From Anarhynchus alexandrinus (Eukaryota; Chordata; Aves; Charadriiformes; Charadriidae), in contig VUYV01000122.1 of the NCBI GenBank assembly GCA_008711295.1, forward strand, positions 1,385,264-1,449,263: DNA of 64,000 nt. Direction: 5' to 3'. The stretch's first letter is position 1. Each line of letters opens with the position of its first letter. The notes beneath the pieces were generated by a model. That model had not been told where the DNA came from, did no database searches, and saw only the letters and a program-made list of their open reading frames with translations. Both the position numbers and the translations under genes were made by a program. Positions 11,148 through 23,189 of this stretch are shown here, one piece after another.

Positions 11148-14100
11148 ATGCATTATTTTTATTACAGAACATATGCATCTCAAATCTAACAGCTAGATTC
11201 TTACTTGGATACTTTTTGTACAAGCAGCTGAAAATAATTCTTAGTGTAAGTGACAAATCTGTTTCTGATCAGGCGACTTAAGCACTGCATTCTTCCTCTC
11301 TAGTGGCCAAACTCCACCCCAAGTAGTAATCCCTTCTTTATAAGAAGAGATATCAAATCCCCTCCAACTGTTCTCTGTTGAGAAAAAGCTGCTGGCAGCC
11401 TCCTGCCTCCCATAGATGATACAAGACCTCAAATTCTAATTTCTGAAAGCTTTCAGAGGCAATGTATTACTTGGATTAGTCTGTACCATGTTTGGATTGT
11501 TGTCTCCTCTGTCACATTCCCTTTCCTGGACAAATTATCCCCCAATGATTTGTGCATACCTAGTACCATCTCATTAGAACAGATCTCCTCAAACATTATC
11601 CCTCTTCCTTCTGTAAAATGTCATTACCACCTATGGAACATGGGTTCAGCATAGGAGCTCTAGATTCTCAAATGGCATGTATTTCTGTTGCTCAAAGGCT
11701 TTAATGCATAGCATGTCCTGAAAATACTTTAGAAGCAATTTAGAATAACAAAGCATTTTATGTCCTTCTGATTATTATGTCCTTCACTAATTGTTAACAA
11801 AAGTGGGGGAAAACTTAACTGCTGTTTAATGTCAGGCAGACAAACAACACTGACACTATGCAGCCTGGGAAGAATCAACATTGTTTTCAAGAGACCTATA
11901 TTTTGACTAGTAAGTCCCGTGCTTAGAAAACAGAGCACAGATTCTTGGCACAAGTATTTAATATTAAGGTTAAGTTTATGGCCAGGTCCTTTATTTACCT
12001 GTGACAAGGAAGAGAAAGATGACACATCACAAAGATGCGTAGATGTGATGCATACAAAGCAGATGTCAGTGAAACTTTGGAGAAAACCATCTCCTGTGCT
12101 TACGATGATGCTAGAAAATAAAAGACAACTAACCAGCATTCCCAAGAATTAAGGTATAATTATTTTGTTTTGTGTTAAAATACAGCACTTTTTGAATCAC
12201 TGCATCAGTTCCTAAGATTATGTGGAAGTTAAAATTTTCTAGCTTCAAATGAAAGTACATCTGTGTAGATAAAAGTAAAATCAACAAACTATAAATGAGA
12301 ATAAAGAAAAAGTTTTTATTGTTTTTTTTCCCCCCACAGTTCCTTCTCTTACCTGCCTTAAAAGTCCAATAATATTTAAAAAATAGTTTGAACGTAAATT
12401 ATTATTTTCTAAGTAGTCAGCAAATATAAAAATTCTGTCTTTTTTTCTACCAAAGAATCATTACAGCTGCAGCAACTAAAATGGCTCAGGGAATTTAAAT
12501 TTACCTTATTTCTGTCATGCATAGAAGAAACTTGATTCTTATGCTAACTTTCTTGTAATTATTCTGATAAGGCAACAGCTCACTGAGTTACCTTCATGCA
12601 TTTCAAGACTCTGTGTTTTTCAGAGAAAGGTAAAGAAAGCTAGGTTTGATAATTCAGCCTCATGGTGGATACCTGCTAGGGCTCAATGCTTTCTGGAAAA
12701 TGAAAGAAGTGAACAGGAAGGATATGCTGAAACTAGACAAGAACCTACAACTGTGGGGGAGTCAGTCCTAAATTATGAAAAAGAAAAAAAAAAGAATAAA
12801 ATAACATTTTAAATGAGGTTAACTATTGTACTAGGGCACTTACAGAATCAGAATGCTACTAGTAAACGGCGGTGTTCTGGTCATCAGTGTTCTCTGGCAG
12901 GGACCTCAATCTTCCTTTTCTACTGATGATGGGTCAAGAACACCCTTTTGTAGCTGATTTCATCTGCCTGTTCAATCTTCTTTTCCTCCTTTGTAGTCAG
13001 AATTATCTAATTTCTCAGTTAAATCAAATGTCAGTTCCTGGTTTTATATTAAAAGAATTGTATAAGACACACTGAACATTCAGTGCTTCAGTAAAGTGTT
13101 TATCCTTTTGTCTCATCGATTTTGTAGACAGTTTTCTCTTCCCTTCAATGTCCCTTTTCTCTTTGAGATGCCTACTGTGTTGTGGTGGTGGTTTTTTCAC
13201 AATGACGATATATCTCAGCAAGGTTTAAGATGTGCTCTTTATTATAACAGGGAAACGTCTCTCTGTCATGCATGTGATTTTGGATTTTGTCGTAGAGGGA
13301 TAATGCTGCATGGGGAATGGAGGTCAGATCAGATATATCACATTAAACCTGCAGGTTCCAGAGAGAATGCTGTAGCTTTGTCTGGCTTTCAGATGAAATG
13401 GCCTGTTAATCGAATGCGAAACTGGAATGCCAAGTAAAAAATGATTCTTTACAGAGCCATTGATTACGAAGTTGAATTTCTGCACTTAAGACTCAGTACC
13501 AACAGGAATCTCACTACACAACCCCCCAAACTGCAGTTTATCGTGCTGCGTATTACACAATGAACGCTTTCTCGTTCTTTGGAACTGTCATTGCTTAGGT
13601 GCTTATCTAGGGTACTTTGTGATTCAGAAATCACTGGATGAATCATTAACTTCACAAAGGCCTCTTTCATGTCACCCAAAATACAAGAATACTTAATCCG
13701 TAAACAAAAATATAATCCTTGGTTTCACAATTTCCTGAACTAACAAGTGAACCTACCTCAGTGAGTCAGGGTGCTAATGAGAAAATTGAACAGAAGCTTC
13801 AGTGCTACTGAATCAGGTTGAAAATGCTATTTCAGTCACTCAAAGAAAACTGTACTTCTCCCTCTTCACATATAAACTGGTACAGTATGCCAGGTATAAC
13901 TGCTCAGGCTTGTGACTCAGAGTAGGGTGGGCTTGGGGGTATGCTGGGGACCTAGATGAGTTTGGACAGATTGCCCGAAAAATCCTTCCAACACGAAAGT
14001 AGAAGTTTTAAAAGAGGAAATTTGAAGATGTTTACATCTTTCAAAGGATTTACCATAAAGACAATAAATGAAAAAAACATAATGCAATGCAAACATGGCA

Positions 14101-14286
14101 CAGAAGTATATTAATATAGCATAATATAGTCTTATATTGAAACTGATCAGAAAAAAAGGAAGTCCAACACTGAAGTGTTTTAGGTTTTAAATCATCAGAA
14201 ACAATAGCAGATAACCGACCTGGTATTGGATAAAAATAATTTTTAGAGGGTAAAGCTTCAGAAACTGGGGTTACGTTTTGGTTCAG

Positions 14287-14313
14287 TCCAACTATATCCA
14301 ACTATCCAACTAT
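14287..14313. repeat. TCCAACTAT short tandem cluster
   Basis: Three closely spaced copies of TCCAACTAT with 0-2 extra bases between them, probably replication slippage. Confidence 0.7.
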
Positions 14314-14949
14314 AAATGTTGTTGTACAAGTGTCACAAAAGATCTATCAGTCTCTCATTTATCTTACATCTTCATTTTAAGTTAGTGATTTTACTAAAGA
14401 CTTTTGTATTCAAATCTAACCAGTTAGTGATACTCAGCTAATAATCTGAGGGGGGGTCTACGGTTGGATTTTAGCCTGCTATCAAGGTGGTTGGAAAAAA
14501 CTCAGGTTATCTCAAAGCCTTTAAGTAAATCTGACAACCCAGAAGCAGCTGATATAAGCATGTATCAGGTGAGCAATGTATTGTTACTTATGAAGTGATA
14601 TACCTAGTGATCAGTTCAGGAGCAAAAAATGTGCTGATAATCTTCTAATTTACTACATTTATTTCAAATAATGCAAATGAGGTAGAGAAAAATAACTTTA
14701 GAAAGTGTTTATCTTAATTTATAGTGTTAATTATACTTCAGCAGATCAACTGTAAACTGTAGAGTTTTATTTTAGAGATAAAGTACAGTTTAAATTTTAC
14801 CTGTATTCATTTTATTTTGGTTTTGTATCTACACTGAAGATCACATAGCAGGCCAAGAAGACTGCAAAACTTTCTTCTGTGAGGAATTTTTTATGCTATG
14901 TGGAGGGGCTGCAATGTAAATTTTAACTTACATTTTAAAAAGATTAGGA

Positions 14950-15402
14950 AAAAGCACAAGAAAATGGTCAGAGGGCTGGAACACCTCACCTATGAAGACA
15001 GGCTGAGAGAGTTGGGGTTGTTCAGCCTGGAGAAGAGAAGGCTCTGGGGACACCTTACTGCAGCCTTCCGGTACTTAAAGAGGTCTTGTAAGAAAGATGG
15101 AGAGAGACTTTTTACCAGGGCCTGTAGTGACAGGACAAGGGGCAACAGTTTTAAACTGAAAGAGGGTAGGTTTAGATTGGACAAAAGGAAGAAGTTTTTT
15201 ATGATGAGATTGGTGAGATAGTGGCACATGTTGCCCAGAGTGGTGGGTGCCCCACCGTTGGAAGTGTTCAAGGACAGGCTGGACGGGGCTCTGAGCAACC
15301 TGGTCTGGTGAAAGGTATCCCTGCCCATGGCAGGAGGGGTGGACTAGGTGATCTTTAAAGGTCCCTTCTGACCCAAATCATTCTGTGGTTCCATGATTCT
15401 AC
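14950..15402 (+). mobile_element. CR1 LINE, 5'-truncated
   Basis: This plus-strand CR1 3' fragment begins within the KKMVRGLEHLTYEDRL part of ORF2. It continues through [18 protein letters not shown] and [18 protein letters not shown]. One in-frame TAG at 15219-15221 falls where other copies read the position before HWNRLP. The frame then continues to the expected terminus, ALSNLV and a stop at about 15309. The 3' UTR ends at TTCTGTGGTTCCATGATTCT, a decayed form of the octamer tail. The nonsense codon and decayed tail suggest greater age than the copies at 7091 and 30144. Confidence 0.93.
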
Positions 15403-16774
15403 AACAAATGGTGCCCTTATGATCTCACATACTAGCTATTATGTTGAAAGATAACTGATACAGAGAGATAACCCCTTTCTCTGTCTTAATGTCAAAAAAT
15501 ATGCTTTATGAAAGATGCAAGTGATGAAAGTGATATGACATCTTTCTAACAGATGTAACCAGCCCCCAATTTATAGCTTCAACTATGAGTCCTTCAGAGA
15601 ATGTCTTGATCTATAATAATTTTAAAATTAATGATAAAATATACTGAAGTGTCTTCTTCAGTGAGAAGCAGAACAGTACCTTGTCATAAAAACCCCTACC
15701 ACCTATTCATGATACTTCTAGGAGAATGACTCCTGCTGCTAAATTTTCTGTATTTGGAAAAGTTCTATATATTTTCAGACCAAGAGGGTGCAAGAAAAAT
15801 GCCTTGCAAAAAGCACAGAGTGCCTCTCAGGAGGATGGTGCTACTTTGGGTGCAAGCTCTTAGAACTGTGACCTGTAGTGTAACATGTAAGTATCAATTG
15901 CAGTGTTACTTTAACATGGGATAATCATGTTGAGGTCTTTTTATATGGAAAATCTCTCTGTTTTAGTTGGCTTGGGGGAAGACACTTTTCCCAGAAAAGC
16001 CTGTCTAACACCTGTTGAGCTAAATTGAAAAATTGCTATTGATCTGAATGTGAATAAGATCAGCCTCATACTGGGAAAAATGGCACATATATTTATGTAA
16101 TAGTTAAAGCAGGAAAGCAATTAGTTCCTTGCTTGATAATTTGGTTTAAAATTAGCAAGTAATCACTAACAGTTAGTGTGGTAACTTTTTTCCTAGAATT
16201 CTATTCTATCTTACATTTTAAAAAGATTTTTTAGTTTGTCTATATGTACAACACATCATTTTTTTTTTTCATGAAAGGAAATAATTCTACAAAATGTTAT
16301 TTCTCCTTTATGTACTTTAAGGTTTTAATGAATCACACTAAAAGTTAAAAAATAAGGAATTACAAGTCTTATTGAAAAAAAAACCCCACATAATTTTATA
16401 CCGTGACATCATCTTAACCAAATGTAAGATGTTACAAAGGTGACCAGAGGATGTTAATGTTATCACTTGGAATGCCTGAGTAGTAATGAACAGTCCAAAG
16501 CCAGCTGTATCTCCCTGGTAAACAGTGAGCTTCAAATGCAATAAACATTACTGTACTTATTGAAAATTAACTTGCTGAAGAAGCATGCAATTGTTGCAGA
16601 GGTAATTGCTTTTAAAGAATATAGTTTTCCTGCGTCTAGCTTTGCAACAAGGAATAAAATTAATTACTGGAAGCAATATTAAACCATAAAAAATATGGTA
16701 AGATATAAATCATCATTGAATGCATATGATCTTTTATTTTACAAGGTGCTTCATAAATTTGAGCATAATTTACG
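15403..16774. other. unique AT-rich noncoding DNA
   Basis: Nothing recognisable was found. Confidence 0.55.
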
Positions 16775-16852
16775 CACCATGTTAAGCCTGGAAAAGAAAA
16801 GAGAAAGTCTGTATACAGGAGCTGGATGTCTTCAAATCTGAGAGGTTTCTTA
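16775..16852 (+). mobile_element. ancient CR1/L2-like relic
   Basis: ATGTTAAGCCTGGAAAAGAA reads MLSLEKKR, parallel to [10 protein letters not shown] in CR1 ORF2. About 25 bases downstream, GTCTTCAAATCTGAGAGG matches the region encoding the FKYLKG string found at the same relative position in related elements. Order and spacing agree with a degraded fragment of a CR1-clade LINE. It has no tail and no clear edges. Confidence 0.5.
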
Positions 16853-18252
16853 TTCTGGTAGACTTCAGTGGACATATGGGGAATGGGGCCTCCTGTCTTC
16901 TGTGTGTGCTGAACAGATAGAGAACAGACTGTGCTGATAGTAGCGATATCTGCTTCATAATCTCACATACGAGCTGTGACCAGTCAATCACCAGCACCAT
17001 GTTCCAACAACTAACCAAGAAAAAAGTGGATTGGGAAGGGCCATATTAACTGCATTATTGCCACCTACTCAAGTGACTTTTAAATCATTGCTGTGATTCC
17101 AGCTGACTGCTACACATATCACTTAATTTGCTCAAAACTCATCACAACAGTTATATAACAGCTGCAGTTTGGCAATATAGCAGTAAGTAAAGAAAACTAT
17201 AAAGCAGGGAAAATTATAAGGAACTGTGTGCTCAAAACGGTTCCATGTTTTGTCTAAAGCTGTAACTGTCTTTCATGACACCAGTAATGAAGAAATTGGC
17301 AAGTTTCATGGGATTATTTATGCAAATTATTGACTTCTATCTAGGGGACAACAAAACTGATTTGACGTCAATGATGATGCCATGCAACTTCAGCTGAAAA
17401 AGAAGTAAAACACTTTGCAGGAATGAAGTCTTCCTTGGCTGGACTCTATTACCAGCAAGCTGACTTACAGGAAGCTTTGAAATACAGTCTAATCTGATTA
17501 ACAGAGAGGAAAGATTAGTCATGAAATGATAAAGCTGACAAATTGCAGATATGTGCTGATGAAAGCCACACACACTTGCTCTTTGCTGATCTTCTTGCTT
17601 AATACGGTACATGACAATGAAGATCAAGAACAGAGACAAAAACACACAAGTCACAGATTGTGAAAGTATGAAAAGGTATTGTACCTTTCAGCATCTCCTC
17701 TTTGTCAACACATCCATCTCCTGAGGTGTGTGAGATCTTGAGATATCTATTTTCACCTTAGGTAAGCTGCCAAGTGTATGCGAAATGAACAGTGCAGTCA
17801 TGTCCGTCGGATGGCAAGGCACACAGTTTAGAAGGCATCTCTTTTTTAAAAAATACAACCAAACAATGAAGTGCAGTAACTCCATCGAGTGATTGCCCCA
17901 TCTTTTTTTTTCAAGTTTTCTACTGGTTGTGTGGCAGAATTGAATCTGCTCAATGGATTACGTAGGTGTTCTGTATACTGATGGAAGTCAACTTGTAGCA
18001 AATACCTAGAAAGATCTCCTTTTAATTGGTAGGTTGCATTGCTTGCGATATGGACAAAGCAAGAGCTCTTTTGCGTAAGTTTTTCAGCAAACCGTGACTG
18101 GAGGCTATGTCCGTACCAGTAGGTAACATGACCGGTTGCTGCCCTTATGGGTAAGTGACATTACTCAACTTGCATCCCTATAGCTCTTTTCCATCCTAAA
18201 ATAGGGTTGTCTTATATATACTGCCTACCAAGACCCTGAATACATCCCTAGG
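16853..18252. other. unique noncoding DNA with a long minus-strand frame
   Basis: No named gene. The minus strand of about 17961-17337 stays in one frame for roughly 200 codons with a single TGA at 17688-17690. It includes a hydrophobic stretch, CVFLSLFLIFIVMY. I do not recognise a family. See the finding for this region. Confidence 0.45.
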
Positions 18253-18640
18253 GCTTAGCTGCCTGTGCTCGAGGTCAGTGCTGGTATGCATCTGTACAAC
18301 CTTGGTTCAGAGTCTTGTGAGAAAGAGCTGTGTCCCCGCTTCCCTTGGGGGTGCACTGAAGTTCAGGCCCTCAACCTGCCTGAGCTATACTGCAGCCCTG
18401 CCTGTGCCTGGCCATGCGCCCAGCAGACCTGGCCCTGACCTCTGTCCCTGCCCCGACCTCTGTCCCTACCCCACTGGCTGGACTTCCCATCTGGACCTGG
18501 GACCTTCCTCATGGCTGTAGACTTGCCTGACAAGCCCTGAGCTGTTGGCTGACCCTGGGTACTGGGACCAGACATGCTCTGCTCCTCTTGCTTGGTTGTT
18601 AGCGTGTTGTACCCTTGCTGGTCAGATCCCTGTCCTGTAC
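18253..18640. other. GC-rich, CpG-poor block of unknown origin
   Basis: This stretch is clearly richer in G and C than its surroundings but has few CpG pairs, so it is not a CpG-island promoter. It contains an 18-bp tandem duplication (18433-18472) and lies just upstream of the terminus of the CR1 copy that begins at 18652. It could be a fragment of an unclassified transposable element such as an LTR. I see no diagnostic ends or coding motifs. Confidence 0.4.
18433..18472. repeat. 18-bp C-rich tandem duplication
   Basis: GACCTCTGTCCCT recurs at 18437-18449 and 18455-18467, giving an 18-bp period. The minus strand carries five G-tracts of three or four G with loops of 2 to 10, a possible long-loop G-quadruplex. 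Confidence 0.8.
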
Positions 18641-18651
18641 TTGCCTTGCTG

Positions 18652-19127
18652 TCATAGAATCATGGAATCATAGAATTGTTGAGGTTAGAAGGGATCTTTA
18701 AGATCATCGAGTCCAACCATCAACCTAACACTGCCAAAAGCACCACTAAACCATGCCCCTAAGCACCACATCTACCCAACTTCTAAATACCTCCAGGGAT
18801 GGCGACTCCGCCACTTCCCTGGGCAGCCTGTTCAAATGCTAAACAACCCTTTCAGTGAAGAAATTTTTCCTAATATCCAATCCAAACCTCCCGTGGTGCA
18901 ACTTGAGGCCATTTCCTCTCGTCCTATTGCTTGTTACTTGGGAGAAAAGATCAACCCTCATCTTGCTACAGCCTCCTTTCAGGTAGTTGTAGAGAGCGAT
19001 AAGGTCTCCCCCGAGCCCCCTTTCCTCCAGGCTAAACAACCCCAATTCCCTCAGCCGCTCCTCATAAGGCTTGTTCTCCAGACCCCTCACCAGCTTCGTT
19101 GCCCTTCTCTGGGCACGCTCCAGCACC
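18652..19127 (-). mobile_element. CR1 LINE, 5'-truncated (ATTCTATG-type tail)
   Basis: This minus-strand copy opens on the plus strand with TCATAGAATCATGGAATCAT, the reverse complement of the octamer tail. The 3' UTR follows, then ORF2 C-terminal coding from about 19127 downward. Landmarks are [35 protein letters not shown] and [18 protein letters not shown]. One in-frame TAG at the position before HLNRLPREVAESPS is the only nonsense codon I see. The UTR differs from those at 7091 and 9964 and matches the short tail at 6847, so it belongs to another subfamily. Its 5' truncation point lies at the LERVQRR codons. Confidence 0.94.
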
Positions 19128-20167
19128 ATGTCATGTCATGATAGCCTCCTGGCTCGCCGTCCTCTATGGAGCAAGCAGTATGGCATATACAGTGAAATTA
19201 CAGGCCTTACTTACACATTCAAAAACTGTGGTTTTCTTAGTTTTACATTGCAATTTACACAAAATATCTAACTGGAATTTATTTTCCATAATAGCTCATA
19301 AAAATAATGCCTGCAGGTAATTTTCTTAGCAACATGTTATTAAAATAAATATCAGATTTCAGTACAGATTTTATGCTTTTCCTGTTTGAAAGTAATCTGA
19401 AAAATGTCCTCCTTTTATTCTGCATATGGAAATGAGGTTGAATACAAGCTTGAACTTTCTTCTTCCTAACTATGTAAAATATAACCCGCAATTTCTTCAC
19501 AGAGTGCCTTCTAGCTGATATCAATACTGTTGCTTCATGATGTAGAAATTGAAGATAGAGAGGCTTTACATATAATTTTAAAATTTTTCTGCCTTCAACG
19601 AATAGTTTCTGTCACAAGGAGATAAACAGTTCTTTCCAAGGTCTATGTGGTATCCAGAAGAGCTCAGTTACACCCCAGGTTTTCTAATATTTATTTAAAT
19701 TATCAAGCATGTTTCTACTGAAGACCTAGAACGGTTTGTTCATCACTTTACACTATTTAATATTTTAGCAAGTAATTAGAAGAAAATATCATTATTGACA
19801 TCATCTGTGGATGGAACAAGAATTAGAGAACCAGCATGCAGTAAAAAGAACAAGTGTTTTATTGTTAATAAAATGGTTGCAAATAAATAATATGCTTTTT
19901 AGTATGACCAAGTGTAAAATCATATCTTCAAGACTAAAAAATGCAGCCATACTCGAAGAATGGAAACTCTGCAAAATATTTGGATAAATAATCAGTTGAA
20001 CTCAAGTTCCTAGTGCAACACTGTTACTTAGATGTATTCTGAAAGAGTTGCATTAAGGCCATCTTGATTTTTTTTAGGTTTTTTTTTTTTTTTTGCACTG
20101 AAGTAGTTGCTTCAGGAATACTATGTTAATTTCTCATTGATTCCAGTTTTTAAAAAAAGTCAATAAC
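19128..20167. other. unique AT-rich noncoding DNA
   Basis: Nothing recognisable except two T-runs at 20067-20094, the second 16 T long. Confidence 0.55.
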
Positions 20168-20257
20168 CTGGAGAAATTTCAGATGAGAACTAAGAAAATG
20201 ATTAAAGAAATGGAAAATATAACTTACAATGAAAGAATCAAGGAACATAATTTATAT
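20168..20257 (+). mobile_element. ancient CR1-clade LINE relic
   Basis: Thirty codons are open on the plus strand and read LEKFQMRTKKMIKEMENITY followed by NERIKE. This lines up with [20 protein letters not shown] and EERLKE in young CR1 ORF2. About half the residues match, with conservative changes (R to K, L to I), while the flanks have no detectable similarity. It is a short, old piece of ORF2. A different CR1-clade family, such as an L2- or L3-like element, is also possible. Confidence 0.7.
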
Positions 20258-22894
20258 ATTTTATGAAACATAAGTTAAATGGCAATTTTATTAAACAATT
20301 TATTAATTGAAAATGCAAGATATTTCAGATTCATAGGGCCCTGGGGGAATGTATCCCATTGGAATTCAGATGTCTGCTTTATTTATTCTGACATGGTCAT
20401 ACATAATGTGCCTTCTTTGTTCTTTTCTAGGCTTTAAGAAAAGCTGTTTGCATAAGTATATATGATCATACAACCAAATTAAAAAGTGTGAGAGAACCTT
20501 TTTGACAGCTGGAATCTCAGCTGACTATGCTATTTGTAACATGCCCCTACCACGGTTTTGGTCCGGTCCATAAAATGATCCTTTGGATGCAGCCAGTCTG
20601 TTGTGGAGGGTGAGAGTCTTTAAAAAGTGCAGCAGGGTCTACTCCATTCCAGTTGGCCTTAACGCCAAAGAACAGTTTCAAAGATATATAAATTACTAAT
20701 AGATGAGTTTGCATTGTTGAGACCTCAGGCCTGAAATGTCTTCAGATCAGCTGTCCATGTTTTCACACTCTTCTGTTTATCATTATACAGGTAGACATAC
20801 CTAGTGATTAATTAAAAACTGACATCAGCTAGTAAATTGTTTAAGTACCAAAGTTAGTAACCAGAATTAGTCTTCATTTTACATCATAATATTTTACGTA
20901 GTATCTTAAAACTGAAGGTGGGACATTTCACACATTTTAGAGACACAGACAACTTAGAATCTCAGAATGTGTTTGAGTTATATTTTATCAGACCTGGGAA
21001 TGGGGAAAAACAAACAAACAAACAAACAAAAAACTCACCAAAAACAAAACCCCCAAAATCCAAAGAAACCTTTTAGCAGTACCTCTTACACGTTTAACCA
21101 AAGATGCATCACATTTGTCTCTGGATCAGAGGTGAAGAGCCAATAGAACAGAGATGTGACCTCTCTTTTCAGATCTTTGAAAAATATACAAAAATAAGCA
21201 TATTTTACAAGTCTTTCAGACGCTGAATACAATATGGGTATTCTTGGTCCAACAAAATGAGACTGACCTAAGTCTGCTATCATTTTTTACTGTGCAAGGC
21301 CAATACTCCTCTTCCGCTAACATGCATCTGATACTGTTAGGATCCTGCTGTTAATAATGGTAAATGTAGTCATACCAGCATTTTGCCTACATAGTCAAAT
21401 AGGATGATCACTGCATTCCTAGCTTGTCTATGAGGCACACAGCTCAACATCACAAACAACAACATTGTATCTCAGGTCCTGATAAATTAAACACGTGCCT
21501 CCCCTTAGGAACACTGACTGCGTTTACCTCCAGCATATTTTGCGTGATATAGTGGCAGAATTGCAGCCTCCAGGAAAATGAAATAAGAAAAAAATTTAGT
21601 CACCTTTAGTACTGTCTACTAAAAGTACTATATACCTTTTATACAATATAACTTTTGACTTATAAAAACAATGGTTTAAAGGTATTGAACCGAGAGCAGC
21701 AGTTTTCAGATGGGAACTCTTATTTTCCCAAACATAATGAAATGTGCTGGGATACTTGCCCCTTGATTTGTGACCATTTAAGACAAGAGTGTTATGGTAA
21801 CAATTATTTAATTGTATAAAAACAAATTCTTCAGCTACAATGCTTAAACAAGCCATGTTTAAATTGCAATATTGAAATTGTGTAAAAGCTGTGGAATCTG
21901 GTAAAAGCACAGAAGCACACTGACACTACCTGCTCCTGAGCAGACAAAGCTGACACCATACTAGATTGCTAGGAAAAAAAATAAGTCTTGAAGAATGATT
22001 GTAACAGGCTATTTTGGAAGTAGTAACATTTCTCTGGAATTAGGTTGACTTGATATCATTATTTATTCTATTTGAACAGAAAAAATTGATGGTATCTATT
22101 CATTACTTTGCCAGACTTGATTTATCTGGGGTTTTATCTCTTATGGGATTATTATGATGGCTAATATTAATACATAATAAATTATGTATAGTTACACCAC
22201 ACAAGTGGATTTGATAATGAAAATACATGTTGATATTTCACCAACAGTTGTAAGTATTATGCTTTTGAAATTTGTGAGATTTGAAATAAAATGTTTCACT
22301 ACTTGTTGAAATGACAAAATTTGCTGTTTTCCCAGGAGTTCCTGTTTGGCTTTAATAAACATTTAATAGCAACTTGTATTTCTAATACAAAGATTTAAAT
22401 GAAAAAATGCTTAATTACTTATTTAAAATACTTGGATTAGCTTTTTCCATTTATAGCTCAGTAGTCATTCAGGCATCCTTTAATATTGTTATCGTGCACT
22501 TTTGACAAAAAACACTGTATCCAAAGTGTTTAACATTTTTAAGCAAGTACCAAACACAAAGAGTGAATATTGGCAAAATGCATATCATAACATACATGTT
22601 CACAGTATTATTGTTAATAGTGCAAACAACTGAATTTTTCTCTCCGTGAAAGTAATAGAGTAGCTTAAAAAAAAGGTAACAGTGACTCTCCCTCAGGGGA
22701 CAAATGATGGTCATGATGATGCAGACCCTACTCATTTGTCTAGAAGAATCTCCTCTTGTTTTGTTATACTATGGGGGAGCAAGCAGATTTTGTAAGGCTG
22801 TACTGCTGCCTGATGAAGCAATGTGTATATTAGGAGGAGCTGCCCCATCGTTAGGGTAGTAAAATGCTGAGATGAGCATCACCAACAGACTGAT
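20258..22894. other. unique AT-rich noncoding DNA
   Basis: No gene or element was recognised beyond an AAAC microsatellite at 21007-21033. Confidence 0.55.
21007..21033. repeat. (AAAC)n microsatellite
   Basis: About six perfect CAAA units, followed by further A-rich sequence. Confidence 0.9.
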
Positions 22895-23087
22895 GCTCTG
22901 GACCTCTCTGGGCAAGGTGGCCCTGGAAGGATGGATCAGGAGGAGGTGGCCTCCATTAGGAGAGCACAGGGTGGGCAGAGGCCCTGCCCTCCCTCCCTGA
23001 CCAGCCCCATCCCACAGCTGAGATAGGATGGGCTGGGGATGGTGACCAGGGTTGGCCACAGCCCGGCCACCCCCAGGTGCTGCTGGG
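22895..23087. repeat. unclassified GC-rich dispersed repeat, copy 1
   Basis: The core (22961-23087) aligns collinearly and in the same orientation with 63095-63228. Shared blocks include CCTCCCTGACCAGCC against CCTCCCCAACCAGCC, GGCTGGGGAT against GGCTAGGGAT, and CCCCAGG followed a few bases on by TGCTG. I judge about two thirds of positions to match, with small gaps. Similarity may extend leftward to about 22895. A 109-codon minus-strand frame crosses it but has no known motif. This is a diverged interspersed repeat, possibly an LTR or other mobile-element fragment. I cannot name the family. Confidence 0.55.
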
Positions 23088-23189
23088 TTAAGTGCCAACT
23101 AACTAAAGGTAATTTTTATTTCATTTGCACACAACTTCTTAGTGTCATGGCAAATAAATGATGCCTGATACTGCGGTAGTTACTGCTGT

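Larger units (their letters stand above)
9965..14949. other. unique AT-rich noncoding DNA
   Basis: About 5 kb without a recognisable gene or element. It holds a short ATT run (11131-11147) and a three-copy TCCAACTAT cluster (14287-14313). The longest frames are 138 codons on the minus strand (11729-12145) and 113 codons on the plus strand (13096-13437). Neither shows a known family motif. Confidence 0.55.

Noticed and set aside
11729..12145. 138-codon minus-strand open frame with a hydrophobic start
   Set aside because: It has the look of a signal peptide but no family motif or cysteine pattern. One frame of this length is roughly expected by chance in 64 kb of six-frame sequence.
13096..13437. 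113-codon plus-strand open frame
   Set aside because: No recognisable domain or exon boundary. Within chance expectation.
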